Both the position numbers and the translations under genes were made by a program. Shown here piece after piece: positions 51,240 through 59,434 of a DNA stretch of 64,000 nucleotides (its first letter is position 1; each line of letters begins with the position of its first letter). Source of the DNA: Streptacidiphilus jiangxiensis (GTDB lineage: Bacteria; Actinomycetota; Actinomycetes; Streptomycetales; Streptomycetaceae); NCBI RefSeq assembly GCF_900109465.1, contig NZ_FOAZ01000006.1, forward strand, positions 310,001-374,000, written 5' to 3'. The notes under the pieces were generated by a model that saw nothing but the letters and a program-made list of their open reading frames with translations, did not search any database and was not told the origin of the DNA.

Positions 51240-52511
51240 ATGTCGGTGCTGCACGCGGTGGGACACGCGCTGGCCGTCGCCGGGTCGATGACCTGGGCGA
51301 TCACCTGGGCCCTGATCCTGGGCTTCCTGCTCTCGGCGGTCGTCCAGGCCGTGGTCCGCAAGGAGACGATCGTCCGGCGCCTGGGCGACGACCGGCCGCG
51401 CACGCTCACCGTCGCCTCCCTGCTCGGGATGGCGTCCTCGTCCTGCTCCTACGCCGCCGTCGCCCTGGCCCGCTCGCTCTTCCGCAAGGGGGCGGACTTC
51501 ACTGCGGCCATGGCGTTCGAGATCGCCTCCACCAACCTCGTCGTGGAACTCGGCGTCATCCTGGCGCTGCTGATGGGCTGGCAGTTCACCCTCGCCGAGT
51601 TCACCGGCGGACCGATCATGATCGTGATGCTGGCCGTCCTGTTCCGGCTCACCCTGCGCAGCCGGCTGCTGCGCGAGGCCCGCGAGAACGCAGACCGCGG
51701 CCTGGCCGGCTCGATGGAGGGCCACGCGGCGATGGACATGTCCGTCGGCGGCGACGGTTCGTTCCGGAAGCGCCTGCTGTCGCGGCGCGGCTACACCTCG
51801 GTCTCCCACGTCTTCGTGATGGAGTGGGCCGCGATCCTGCGCGACCTCGTCCTCGGCCTGCTGATCGCGGGCGCGATCGCGGCGTGGGTGCCGGACTCCT
51901 TCTGGCAGCACTTCTTCTTCGACGGCCACCCCCTGCTGTCGAAGATCTGGGGCCCGTTGATCGGCCCGGTCGTCGCGCTGGTCTCGTTCGTCTGCTCGAT
52001 CGGCAACGTGCCGCTGGCGGTGGTGCTGTGGAAGGGCGGCATCAGCTTCGGCGGCGTGGTCGCCTTCATCTTCGCCGACCTGCTGATCCTGCCGATCCTG
52101 AACATCTACCGGAAGTACTACGGCACCCGCATGGCGCTGTACCTGGCGGGCACGTTCTACCTGGCCATGGTCGTCGCCGGGTACGCGGTCGAACTCCTCT
52201 TCGGCAGCCTGGGCCTGGTACCGGACCAGGCCGACGCGAAGATCCCCATGGACGGGATCAGCTGGAACTACACCACCTACCTCAACATCGTCTTCCTGCT
52301 GCTCGCCGCCGCCCTGGTGATCCGCTTCCTGCGCACCGGCGGCCGCGCGATGCTCGCCATGATGGGCGGCGCCCCGGACACCATGGACCACGGCACGCAC
52401 GCCGACGACGCCGCACGCCCGGGGCACGGCGCGCACGGCACGCACGGCGCAGAGCACGACGAGCACTCAGGACACGGCGGCCACGAGAACCACCACGGCC
52501 ACCACCACTGA
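51240..52511 (+). CDS. Permease (DUF318/ArsP-like) with His-rich C-terminal tail, putative metal exporter
   Basis: Membrane protein of 423 residues from ATG 51240. About eight hydrophobic segments occur in two halves (~15-135 and ~195-380), each with a related motif: LLGMASSSCSYAAVALARSLFRKGADFTAAMAFEIASTNL and VVALVSFVCSIGNVPLAVVLWKGGISFGGVVAFIFADLLILP. This duplicated layout with an SSCS/SCSYAA-type Cys is that of the permease family PF03773 (ArsP and Cu/Zn-related exporters). The central loop is charged with Met/His (MEGHAAMDMSVGG), and the last ~45 residues contain about 15 His. With the CsoR-type operator this points to copper or a similar metal. It is divergent from the hydrogenase cluster and has its own terminator. 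Confidence 0.88.
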   Translation: MSVLHAVGHALAVAGSMTWAITWALILGFLLSAVVQAVVRKETIVRRLGDDRPRTLTVASLLGMASSSCSYAAVALARSLFRKGADFTAAMAFEIASTNLVVELGVILALLMGWQFTLAEFTGGPIMIVMLAVLFRLTLRSRLLREARENADRGLAGSMEGHAAMDMSVGGDGSFRKRLLSRRGYTSVSHVFVMEWAAILRDLVLGLLIAGAIAAWVPDSFWQHFFFDGHPLLSKIWGPLIGPVVALVSFVCSIGNVPLAVVLWKGGISFGGVVAFIFADLLILPILNIYRKYYGTRMALYLAGTFYLAMVVAGYAVELLFGSLGLVPDQADAKIPMDGISWNYTTYLNIVFLLLAAALVIRFLRTGGRAMLAMMGGAPDTMDHGTHADDAARPGHGAHGTHGAEHDEHSGHGGHENHHGHHH

Positions 52512-52584
52512 CCCCCGGCCGACACGTCACCCGATCCGGGCCGAATGGCCCGCCCCCACACCGGGTACACGCTCCACGCGGGGC

Positions 52585-52619
52585 AGGCGGAGTTCACACC
52601 GACGAGGTGAACTCCGCCT
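52585..52619 (+). terminator. Hairpin terminator after the permease gene
   Basis: AGGCGGAGTTCAC (52585-52597), 9-nt loop, then the exact complement GTGAACTCCGCCT (52607-52619): a 13-bp perfect stem 73 bp after the stop. Confidence 0.7.
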
Positions 52620-52737
52620 CCGCATTCCGATGCCAGGCCGCCGGCGCCCCGAACCGCGCCATCCCCCTCCACGAGAGAATCCGACCAACTGCCAGAACGC
52701 GATGCCGGATGGCAGTCGACTGGATAACTTGGCTCGC

Positions 52738-53821
52738 ATGACAACTCCTTCGCTGGAGCCGACGGGTCAACTGGGGCTGCTGGACCTGTCCGTCGACCTG
52801 TCCGTGCCCGAGGTCTACTCGGGCACCGACTTCACGGTCTACCTCCACATCAAGAACCCTTTTGCCGTGGCGGCATGGATCGACGCCGTTGAACTGAGCC
52901 TGCCGACACAGGTTCTTAAAGAGGTCGGGCGCCCCAAGGAGACATCGGAGGCTCGGCGAAGACGCCCGCCGGGAGAAGGAACTGCGGGACGAGATCGACG
53001 GCCGGTTGAGGCGAATCAGCGAACTGCGGGAAGCTCTGCACGGTATGGCTGATCCGTCCGGCCCGGAAGCCGACCGCCTCAGCGAACAAATAGCCAACCT
53101 GGAGACCGCCAATTGGGCGGCAGAGGCGGCCCTGGCATCCGAGATCAACATCACGGCGGAGAACAGCGCCGTAATCGACCTGAGCGGGCGGCTGAGGCGG
53201 GTAAACGTCACCGCCCTGCACGCAGCCACGGTGCGCTTGGCCGTGACGGACGACAACACCGAGCGCGTTCAACTCACCGGCTCCCTCCCGCGAGGAGCGG
53301 CGCTCGAACCGGGCTGCACCGACGTGTGGACGATCCGCCTGGGAACCCAACGCAGCCCCTTCTTCATACCGGCGAAGTATCATTTGCAACTCACCGTGAT
53401 CTACGGTTTCGAACCTCAGAAGGTGGCATTCCACTCCACATCTGAGGAGATCAGCGAGCCGGAAGATCCTCCTCGCCGCCGGATCTTCTCCAACACCACA
53501 GCCCTGACCGTCCCGGTCAAGTCGGCGCTCTGGAACGTCATGCTGGGCGGCATCATCGGCGGAACGGTCGGCAGTGCGGGGCGCTCCCTTCAGAACGCCA
53601 GGACGGTGGACCACCTCATTGAAGGACAGCTCGGCGTAGCCGCCGCCTCGCTGATCCTGTCCACCATCCTGAGTTGGGCCGCGATCATCTTCTCCGCGCG
53701 GAAGTCCGAGGCGCAGTCCTTTGTGACTGTCGAGGACTTCTGGGGTGGTCTGCTCATCGGTTTCCTGATCGGCTACTCGGGCACTGCGGCGTTCACCAGC
53801 ATCACCGGCGTGAAGACCTGA
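52738..53821 (+). pseudogene. Frameshifted membrane protein gene of unknown function
   Basis: Two consecutive frames look like one interrupted gene. Frame 1 from ATG 52738 reads MTTPSLEPTGQLGLLDLSVD and continues sensibly to TSEA (52953), then degenerates into Arg/Pro residues to a stop at 53052. Frame 2 is open from 52898 and from ~52955 reads GEDARREKELRDEIDGRLRR, a coiled coil, then a beta-rich region and three hydrophobic segments near the C-terminus (NVMLGGIIGGTVGSAG, ASLILSTILSWAAIIF, GGLLIGFLIGYSGTAAF). Skipping one base at ~52954 joins them smoothly (about 360 residues). It may be a true pseudogene, a sequencing error, or two overlapping genes, the second starting at 53045. Codon G+C is lower than in its neighbours. 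Confidence 0.65.
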
Positions 53822-53927
53822 ACGAATTGTGCGGTTAGGACGAACCAAGCAAGGCTGAGAGCGGGAACCCGCCGCCGCGACGCTGCGTCCCAACGGAACT
53901 ACCGTCTCAGCCAGAGCTGGTGATGAA

Positions 53928-54569
53928 ATGTCAGGAAGAGACGCACGAAGACGCCCGGTGGGGCCGGCCGCGGCCTGGGTGGCCGCGCTCGCGCTGGCGC
54001 TGGCTGCGGGGTGTTCCGATGCCACGCCGCACACCGAGCCGCAGCGGGACGGCGTGACGATCGACGCGGCGCAGGCGGTGGCCGGGCTTCTCAGGGACGT
54101 CCGCACCGGGAACTGCCCGGCGCAGCCGCCGCAGCTCCCGGCGAGCGATGCGGGTGGGCTGCTCGAACGGACGGAGCCGCTCGTGGCCGACCGGTTGCTG
54201 CTGTGCGGGTATCCCCCACTGCAGGACGTCGAGCGCACCCCTGGCGTGCACTCGCCCGACGTCGCCGTGGTGGCCGGTCCGGCGAACGTGGAGGGGATGC
54301 GCAACGCGCTGAACAGGCTGCCCGGCCCGCAGGGCGCCGGTGGCCCGAGCGGTTGCCCGGCGGACGACGGCTCCGCCGTGCTGGCGGTGTTCAGTGACGG
54401 ACGGCAGGTGGTGCCGGTGCTGATCGGCCTGACCGGCTGCCGCACGGTGACCAACGGGATCCGGGACGCCGGCGCGACGCAGGAGCTGATCACGCGCACC
54501 CTGCTGCTGATGCCGCGAGCCTTCTGCAGCTCCCTCTCCCCCGCCGACGGCTGCCCGGCCCGGAGCTGA
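53928..54569 (+). CDS. Putative lipoprotein of unknown function
   Basis: 213-residue exported protein. Signal segment VGPAAAWVAALALALAAGCS with lipobox LAAGC (Cys ~29). The mature part contains about six further cysteines, spaced so that disulphides are possible (GNCPAQPP, LLLCGYPP, SGCPADDGS, LTGCRTV, FCSSLSPADGCP), and a central section VLAVFSDGRQVVPVLIGL. I do not recognise the family. An inverted repeat (GGCTGAGA/TCTCAGCC at 53853-53860 and 53905-53912) lies just upstream. The DUF2797 gene follows 34 bp later on the same strand. Confidence 0.8.
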   Translation: MSGRDARRRPVGPAAAWVAALALALAAGCSDATPHTEPQRDGVTIDAAQAVAGLLRDVRTGNCPAQPPQLPASDAGGLLERTEPLVADRLLLCGYPPLQDVERTPGVHSPDVAVVAGPANVEGMRNALNRLPGPQGAGGPSGCPADDGSAVLAVFSDGRQVVPVLIGLTGCRTVTNGIRDAGATQELITRTLLLMPRAFCSSLSPADGCPARS

Positions 54570-54603
54570 ACGCAATGTCGGGCCCGCCTGGCAGGCTGGA
54601 GGT

Positions 54604-55542
54604 GTGCAGAACGGGAACGGTCGGACGGGTAACGCGCCGAGGGCTCCGTGGCGGGCCGCCGGGCTGCGGTGGCAGGGCGAGGAGCCGGTGCTGGAGTGGT
54701 GGGCGCCGACGACGGGATCGACGCGCTCCGGCGCGCTGCCGCTGGGCTCGGTGGCCGCGTTCGGGGTCGGCGCGGACCGCCGCTGTGTCGGTGTGTGGCG
54801 CTCCGGCCGCCGGATCCCCTGCGGGACGAACAAGGCACTGGACCCGTCCTCGCGCGGCGCCCGCTGCGGCGCCTGCGCCCGGCTGGACCGGCAGTACTCG
54901 GTCGCCGCGGACACGCTGCTCGACGATCCGCGCCCGTACGCGGTCTACCTGGCCCACCACGGCTCGGCCGGGATCAAGGTGGGCATCACCGCCGCCGAGC
55001 GGGGGCTCGCCCGCCTGCTCGAACAGGGCGCACTGGCCTCGGTTTTCCTCTCCGAGGGCACGTTGCCGTCCGCGCGACGCGTCGAGCACCTGCTCGGCGT
55101 CGCCCTCGGGCTGCCGGACCGCGTCGCCACGGTCCGCAAGCGTGAGGCGCGGCGGGCACCGGGCAACAGCGAGGAGCGCGCCGCCGCGCTGTTCGCGCAC
55201 GCGGCGCTCACGCGGGAGCTGCCTTGGCCGGAGGGCCAGACGCGGCGACCGGACACCGTGGTGACGGACCACTGCGCCCACTACGGGCTCCCGGACGCGG
55301 GCCTGCGCCCGGACGCGGCCGTGGCGGCGCTGCGGCCGGGCGACGTCGTATCGGGCCGCGTGATGTGCCGGACGGCGGGCGACCTCTACCTGTCCGTGCC
55401 GTCGCTGGGCCTGGTGCTGCTGGACACGCGACTGCTGGCCGGGTGGGCGGTGTGCCGCACGGAGGCCGGTGCGCCCTTCTCGGCGGAGGCCGTTCCGGTG
55501 CCGCGCATGACGGAGCCTCAGGAACAGCCGGGGCTGTTCTGA
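54604..55542 (+). CDS. DUF2797-family protein
   Basis: 312-residue soluble protein from GTG 54604 (GGAGG directly upstream). A Cys/His-type cluster near residues 57-100 (RRCVGVW ... IPCGTNKALDPSSRGARCGACARLD) could bind zinc. It is followed by AVYLAHHGSAGIKVGITAAERGLARLLEQGALASVFLSEGTLPSARRVEHLLG, which resembles a GIY-YIG-like nuclease or tRNA-processing fold and is the core of DUF2797 proteins (assignment from memory). The C-terminal third has VVSGRVMCRTAGDLYLSVPSLGLVLLDTRLLAGW. The activity is unknown. Neighbouring genes do not suggest a pathway. Confidence 0.82.
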   Translation: MQNGNGRTGNAPRAPWRAAGLRWQGEEPVLEWWAPTTGSTRSGALPLGSVAAFGVGADRRCVGVWRSGRRIPCGTNKALDPSSRGARCGACARLDRQYSVAADTLLDDPRPYAVYLAHHGSAGIKVGITAAERGLARLLEQGALASVFLSEGTLPSARRVEHLLGVALGLPDRVATVRKREARRAPGNSEERAAALFAHAALTRELPWPEGQTRRPDTVVTDHCAHYGLPDAGLRPDAAVAALRPGDVVSGRVMCRTAGDLYLSVPSLGLVLLDTRLLAGWAVCRTEAGAPFSAEAVPVPRMTEPQEQPGLF

Positions 55543-55561
55543 GCGGACGCGGCCGCGGTCC

Positions 55562-56383
55562 CTACTCCGCCGCCTCCCCGTCGAGCGCGGCGACCTCGCG
55601 GACCGCCGCGGCCACGGCCACGAACTCCTTGCGCAGGATCGCGCCGTGGTTGGCCGCGACCTTGGCACTGACCTGGATGTGGGGGTTGCGGGCGGTCACC
55701 GCGTCGATGCCGGTGCGGATGCGCTCCTGCTCGTCGCCGTGACTGCCGAAGGAGGCACCGGAGGCGATCACGTAGCGCGTTGGGACGGCGATGTCGTCCA
55801 GGACGGGGTCCAGTTCGCTCGCACGGGAGAGCCTGCCGAGCTCGATGTTGGTGTCGGCCTGCTCGGTCGCGCTCATCCTGGGGGTGATGCCGGTCGGGCG
55901 CAGCAACGGCGTGAACACGCTCATCCGACGGAAGAGCTTGCGGATGCGCACCTCCATGGCGTCGTCGAGCCAGTCGTAGGGGAACGCGCCGTCGACGAGG
56001 ACCGCGCCGACGGCCCGGGCCGGGTTCCTCGCGGCCCAGTGCACGGCGACCACCGCGCCGTAGGACCAGCCGATCACCAACGCCCGCTCGACGCCCCTGG
56101 CCGCGAGCACCGCGTCGACGTCACGGACGGCGGCCTCGAAGGAGTAGTCCTTCGATCGCCCGGACCTGCGGCCCCGCGCGCGCTCGTCGTAGGTGATGTG
56201 ACGCCAGTCCGGGCCGAGTTCGGAGATCACTCGGCGCCAGTAGCCCTGGGTGGCGAACTGGCCGTTCAGGTAGAGGACGGGGACGCCGCTGCCGCCGGTG
56301 TCGGCAACGGCCAGGGCGGTGTCGTCGACCGGCACCATGCCGGTCCACGCGGCAGCGGTCACGGGCGTGCTGTTCTGCGTCAT
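55562..56383 (-). CDS. Alpha/beta hydrolase
   Basis: Soluble alpha/beta-fold hydrolase, 273 residues, from ATG 56383 (AGGGGGAA upstream). The nucleophile elbow is GWSYGAV (Ser ~117), preceded by VPVLYLNGQFATQGYWRRV (oxyanion-loop region) and ITYDERARGRRSG. The acid is probably the Asp in IAVPTRYVIASGASFGSHGDEQ or nearby, and the base is His in VAANHGAILR. This is close to streptomycete hydrolases annotated as epoxide or ester hydrolases; the substrate is unknown. Upstream in-frame sequence through the 15-bp repeats is rejected as coding. Confidence 0.9.
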   Translation of the reverse strand: MTQNSTPVTAAAWTGMVPVDDTALAVADTGGSGVPVLYLNGQFATQGYWRRVISELGPDWRHITYDERARGRRSGRSKDYSFEAAVRDVDAVLAARGVERALVIGWSYGAVVAVHWAARNPARAVGAVLVDGAFPYDWLDDAMEVRIRKLFRRMSVFTPLLRPTGITPRMSATEQADTNIELGRLSRASELDPVLDDIAVPTRYVIASGASFGSHGDEQERIRTGIDAVTARNPHIQVSAKVAANHGAILRKEFVAVAAAVREVAALDGEAAE

Positions 56384-56519
56384 GTGTTCCCCCTGGTCCC
56401 ATGAGGCGTCCGGTCCGAGGTGAGCGCTCTCTTGGAGAATGGTGGCCCGGGCGCGGCCTTGGGAAGGAGCGGCACGAAGGTCGTTTACCGACGTGCCGCC
56501 AGAACGACGTTGCGCGGGC

Positions 56520-56589
56520 ACCGGTTCAGCGGGCAGCGGTTCAGCGGGCAGCGGTTCAGCGGGCAGCGGTTCAGCGGGCGGCGGTTCAG
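56520..56589. repeat. 15-bp tandem repeat spanning the MalY-like stop codon
   Basis: About four and a half copies of GGTTCAGCGGGCAGC, the last with a GCGGCG variant. The minus-strand unit contains TGA in the same phase in every copy (the period is a multiple of three), so the aminotransferase stop at 56588-56586 is followed by further in-frame stops every 15 nt. It fills much of the gap 56384-56585. Confidence 0.75.
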
Positions 56590-57737
56590 CAGGAGGCTGC
56601 CATCCTGCGCACCGCCTCCTCGATGAGCGCCGGGCTGGTGGCCAGGTTGAAGCGGGCGTGCCCGGCGCCGCCGGTGCCGAACGCCAGGCCCCCGCTGAGG
56701 GCGACGCGGCCGCGCTCGTGGAAGACCGCCGCCGGGTCCTCGCCGAGGCCCAGGTCACGGCAGTCGAGCCAGGCGAGGTAGGTGCCGTCACCCGGCCGGT
56801 AGCGGACCTGCGGCAGGTGCTCGGCGAGCAGCCGGACCAGCAGCGCACGGTTCTCCGCGAGCGCGGGCAACAGCGCGTCGAGCCATGTCCCGCCCTCGCG
56901 CAGCGCCGCGGTGTGGGCGATCACGCCGAAGTGGCTGACGCCGTCACGCACCTGGACGGGCATCCGGCCCAGGTCCGGCGCCGCTGCCTCGCCGGCGACG
57001 GCGAGTGCTGCCTTGAGACCGGCGAGGTTCCACGCCTTGGAGGCGGACATCAGGCTCAGCCCGCTCTCCGCGCCGCGCACACTGAGGTAGGGGACGAAGG
57101 AGACCCCGCCCGTCACCAGCGGCGCGTGGATCTCGTCGACGACGACCCGCACACCGAACTCGTCCGCGAGGGCGGCGACGGCCTCCAGCTCCTCGCGGGT
57201 GTGCACCGTCCCGGTCGGGTTGTGCGGGCTGCACAGCAGGTAGGCGGCCCGGGCACCGCCGGCGGTGGCGCTCCGGAAGGCGTCCGTCAGCGCGCCGAGG
57301 TCGATCCGCAGGTCGGGGCCGAGCGGCGCCTCCAGGACGCTGCGGCCGCTGTTCCGGACGAAGTCGTAGAACGGCGGGTACACCGGGCAGTTGACGACGA
57401 CGGTGTCGCCTCTGTCGGTCACCAGGCCCAGCATCTCGACGATGCCGCGCATGACGTCCGGCACGGGCGTGGACCGCTCCACGGCGACGCCGTCCCAGCC
57501 CCAGCGGTCCCGGGCGAAGCCGGCGAGCGCCTCGGCGTAGTCGGTGCCGAAGGGGTAGCCGGTGTCGCCGCGCGCGACGGCCTCGGTCAACGCCCGTGCG
57601 ACGGGCGGCGCGAGCGCGCAGTCCATCTCGGCGACCCAGACCGGCAGCACGTCCGGCGCGTAGGCCCGCCACTTCATGCTCGTCCTGGCGCGCAGCACCT
57701 CCGGCTGCTCCCAGCGGAAACCCTCGTCGTCGCTCAT
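56586..57737 (-). CDS. MalY/PatB-family PLP aminotransferase (cystathionine beta-lyase type)
   Basis: Fold-type I PLP enzyme, 383 residues, from ATG 57737; two weaker starts lie 2-3 codons upstream. Characteristic elements are [26 protein letters not shown] at the N-terminus, [50 protein letters not shown] and the PLP lysine in [14 protein letters not shown]. The MalY/PatB subgroup cleaves cystathionine or cysteine conjugates to thiol, pyruvate and ammonia. Substrate specificity is not deducible. The gene ends MAASC, with its stop in a tandem repeat. Confidence 0.92.
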   Translation of the reverse strand: MSDDEGFRWEQPEVLRARTSMKWRAYAPDVLPVWVAEMDCALAPPVARALTEAVARGDTGYPFGTDYAEALAGFARDRWGWDGVAVERSTPVPDVMRGIVEMLGLVTDRGDTVVVNCPVYPPFYDFVRNSGRSVLEAPLGPDLRIDLGALTDAFRSATAGGARAAYLLCSPHNPTGTVHTREELEAVAALADEFGVRVVVDEIHAPLVTGGVSFVPYLSVRGAESGLSLMSASKAWNLAGLKAALAVAGEAAAPDLGRMPVQVRDGVSHFGVIAHTAALREGGTWLDALLPALAENRALLVRLLAEHLPQVRYRPGDGTYLAWLDCRDLGLGEDPAAVFHERGRVALSGGLAFGTGGAGHARFNLATSPALIEEAVRRMAASC

Positions 57738-57753
57738 GATCACCAAGGTAGGG

Positions 57754-58209
57754 CTATCCGGCCAGCCACGCGCCCTGCTTCATCAGGTCGCGGCCACGCA
57801 GCTCGTCGGCCTCGCGCCAAGCCTGGATGCGCAGCGGGGTGATCCGGAACCAGGCGTACTCCTCGCGCTGCTTGCGCGGATCCCAGTCGGTGTGGGCGGC
57901 GTAGGCGTCGGCGACCCCGCCGTCGACCTCGGCGGCGGGAACGGGCCGTGCCGTGCCCTCGACCATCACCACGTCCCGGGTGGGCCCGAAGGCGAGCCGG
58001 ACCTGTCCGTTCTCGGCGATGTTCCGTGCGGTGGCCGAGCCGGGAAGGGTGCTGACGACGAAGCTCGCACCGTCCCAGTCGTACGAGAGCGGCACCAGAT
58101 GAGGCCCGGCCGCGCCGCCGGTGGCGACCCAGACGTCCATGTCGGCCGCGAAGCGCGCGCGGGTGTCCGCGATGCGTTGCTCCAACGGGCGGGGCGGGGT
58201 GTCCGTCAT
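57754..58209 (-). CDS. Pyridoxamine 5'-phosphate oxidase-like flavin/F420-binding protein
   Basis: Split-barrel protein of 151 residues. The beta-barrel pattern is visible in [66 protein letters not shown], typical of the PNPOx-like superfamily that binds FMN or F420. It ends with a helical [24 protein letters not shown]. Actinobacterial members often bind F420 and reduce small substrates; which cofactor is used here cannot be told. It is encoded just upstream of the MalY-like gene (16-bp gap), probably as one operon. Confidence 0.88.
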   Translation of the reverse strand: MTDTPPRPLEQRIADTRARFAADMDVWVATGGAAGPHLVPLSYDWDGASFVVSTLPGSATARNIAENGQVRLAFGPTRDVVMVEGTARPVPAAEVDGGVADAYAAHTDWDPRKQREEYAWFRITPLRIQAWREADELRGRDLMKQGAWLAG

Positions 58210-58282
58210 CCGGGTGCTCCCAACTGCTCGGCGCGATCGCTGATCAATCTAACCGCCAGGGCGCACCCGGGGGACCGATCCG

Positions 58283-59383
58283 TCAGACCACGGTCCACTC
58301 CGTCCCCCGCGCGGTGCACGGCCCGCCGGCGTGGACGTGGAGACGGGAGGAGGTGACGTCGATGGAGACGGTCGCGAGCGTCTCCCAGCGCTTGCCCAGC
58401 GGCTCGGCGGGGTCAGCGTGGCAGCACAGCGCGGCGCCGTCGGCCAGGTGGTGGTCGAGGGTGTCCAGCAGCGCCGAGGTGTCCGGGGCCGGGCGCAGCG
58501 CGGTGCGTGCGTGCAGGGCGTCGAGGCGGTGGCGGGTGTCCGGGTCCTCGGTCGCCAGGGCCTCTCCGGCGGCCAGGGTGGGGTCGACGAAGTGGTTGGT
58601 GCGCAGCAGGTAGCCGTCCGTGCCGGGCCGGAGCAGGGCGGGCTCGGCCGGGCTGAGCTCGACCGTCGCGGCGCGGGCGCGGCCCTGCTCGTACCCGGCG
58701 AGGGTCAGCGAGCTGGACGCGGCGACGGGCGTCGCCATCGCGAGGCGTGCCGCCTCGTCGACGCTGCCGCAGGTGTCGAGCACGTGCCGGGCCAGGACGT
58801 GGACGGGCAGCCACCCCCGCTGGGACACGGACACGGACGCGGACGCGTCGGCGGCGTGGGCGAGGATGTTGAAGTGCAGGCCGAGCCCGGCCGCGTTGAC
58901 ACCGATCTTGCCGACGATGCCGTACTCGGTGACGGTCCGCACACTGCGGCCGTCGGGGTGCTCGATGTGCCAGACGAACCAGCCGTCGCGCATGTCGTCG
59001 TGCCAGTCCCAGGTCTGGGTGGTGACCGGGGGCCGGCCGTCGGCGGGCGCGTGGACGACGGTCGAGCACTCCGGGTGCTGCCGCCCGAAGCGGCCGAGGA
59101 TCTCGGTGCGGGCGTTGAGCGCGGCGATCCGCTCCACGGGCAGCTGCGCGCCGCGGGCGATGCCGTCGATCTCCTCCGCGAGCGCGGGCGCGGTGGCCGC
59201 GATGGCGGCGAGGGCGGTGCGGCCGAGCTCGCCGACGTCGGCGGGGGCGGCGCCGGCCGCCGCGAAGAGGGTGTCGTAGAAGTCGCAGGTGCGGTGGATC
59301 CGGTCCGGGAACGCCCGGCCGAGGAGCAGTCCACGCTCGCCGGGCTCGGTGGCGGGGGAACGGAAGACCGTGGGGGTGGTCAT
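58283..59383 (-). CDS. C45-family peptidase / acyltransferase-like Ntn hydrolase
   Basis: 366-residue Ntn-hydrolase of the peptidase C45 family (acyl-CoA:6-aminopenicillanic acid acyltransferase-like). These cleave themselves before a Cys that becomes the N-terminal nucleophile; here Cys106 in HPECSTVV fits. Conserved elements are ALNARTEILGR before it, QTWDWHDDMRDGWFVWHIEHPDG, and GKIGVNAAGLGLHFNIL after. The C-terminal part contains YLLRTNHFVDPTLA. These enzymes hydrolyse or form amides on small substrates. It is 51 bp downstream of an NCS1 permease, so the imported compound is the likely substrate. ATG 59383 follows GAGGAGCAG. Confidence 0.88.
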   Translation of the reverse strand: MTTPTVFRSPATEPGERGLLLGRAFPDRIHRTCDFYDTLFAAAGAAPADVGELGRTALAAIAATAPALAEEIDGIARGAQLPVERIAALNARTEILGRFGRQHPECSTVVHAPADGRPPVTTQTWDWHDDMRDGWFVWHIEHPDGRSVRTVTEYGIVGKIGVNAAGLGLHFNILAHAADASASVSVSQRGWLPVHVLARHVLDTCGSVDEAARLAMATPVAASSSLTLAGYEQGRARAATVELSPAEPALLRPGTDGYLLRTNHFVDPTLAAGEALATEDPDTRHRLDALHARTALRPAPDTSALLDTLDHHLADGAALCCHADPAEPLGKRWETLATVSIDVTSSRLHVHAGGPCTARGTEWTVV

Positions 59384-59434
59384 GGCGGTGCTGCTCCTCG
59401 GCAGGACGGCGGCAGGACAGGAGGAAGGGGACGG

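Noticed and set aside
53853..53912. GGCTGAGA/TCTCAGCC inverted repeat as a terminator
   Set aside because: Arms are 8 bp with a 44-nt loop; could equally be an operator or chance, so it is mentioned only with the lipoprotein gene.
56384..56848. N-terminal extension of the alpha/beta hydrolase through an Ala-Glu-Pro-Leu-Pro repeat
   Set aside because: The ATG at 56383 has a strong ribosome site and family-typical length; the repeat overlaps the MalY-like gene end.
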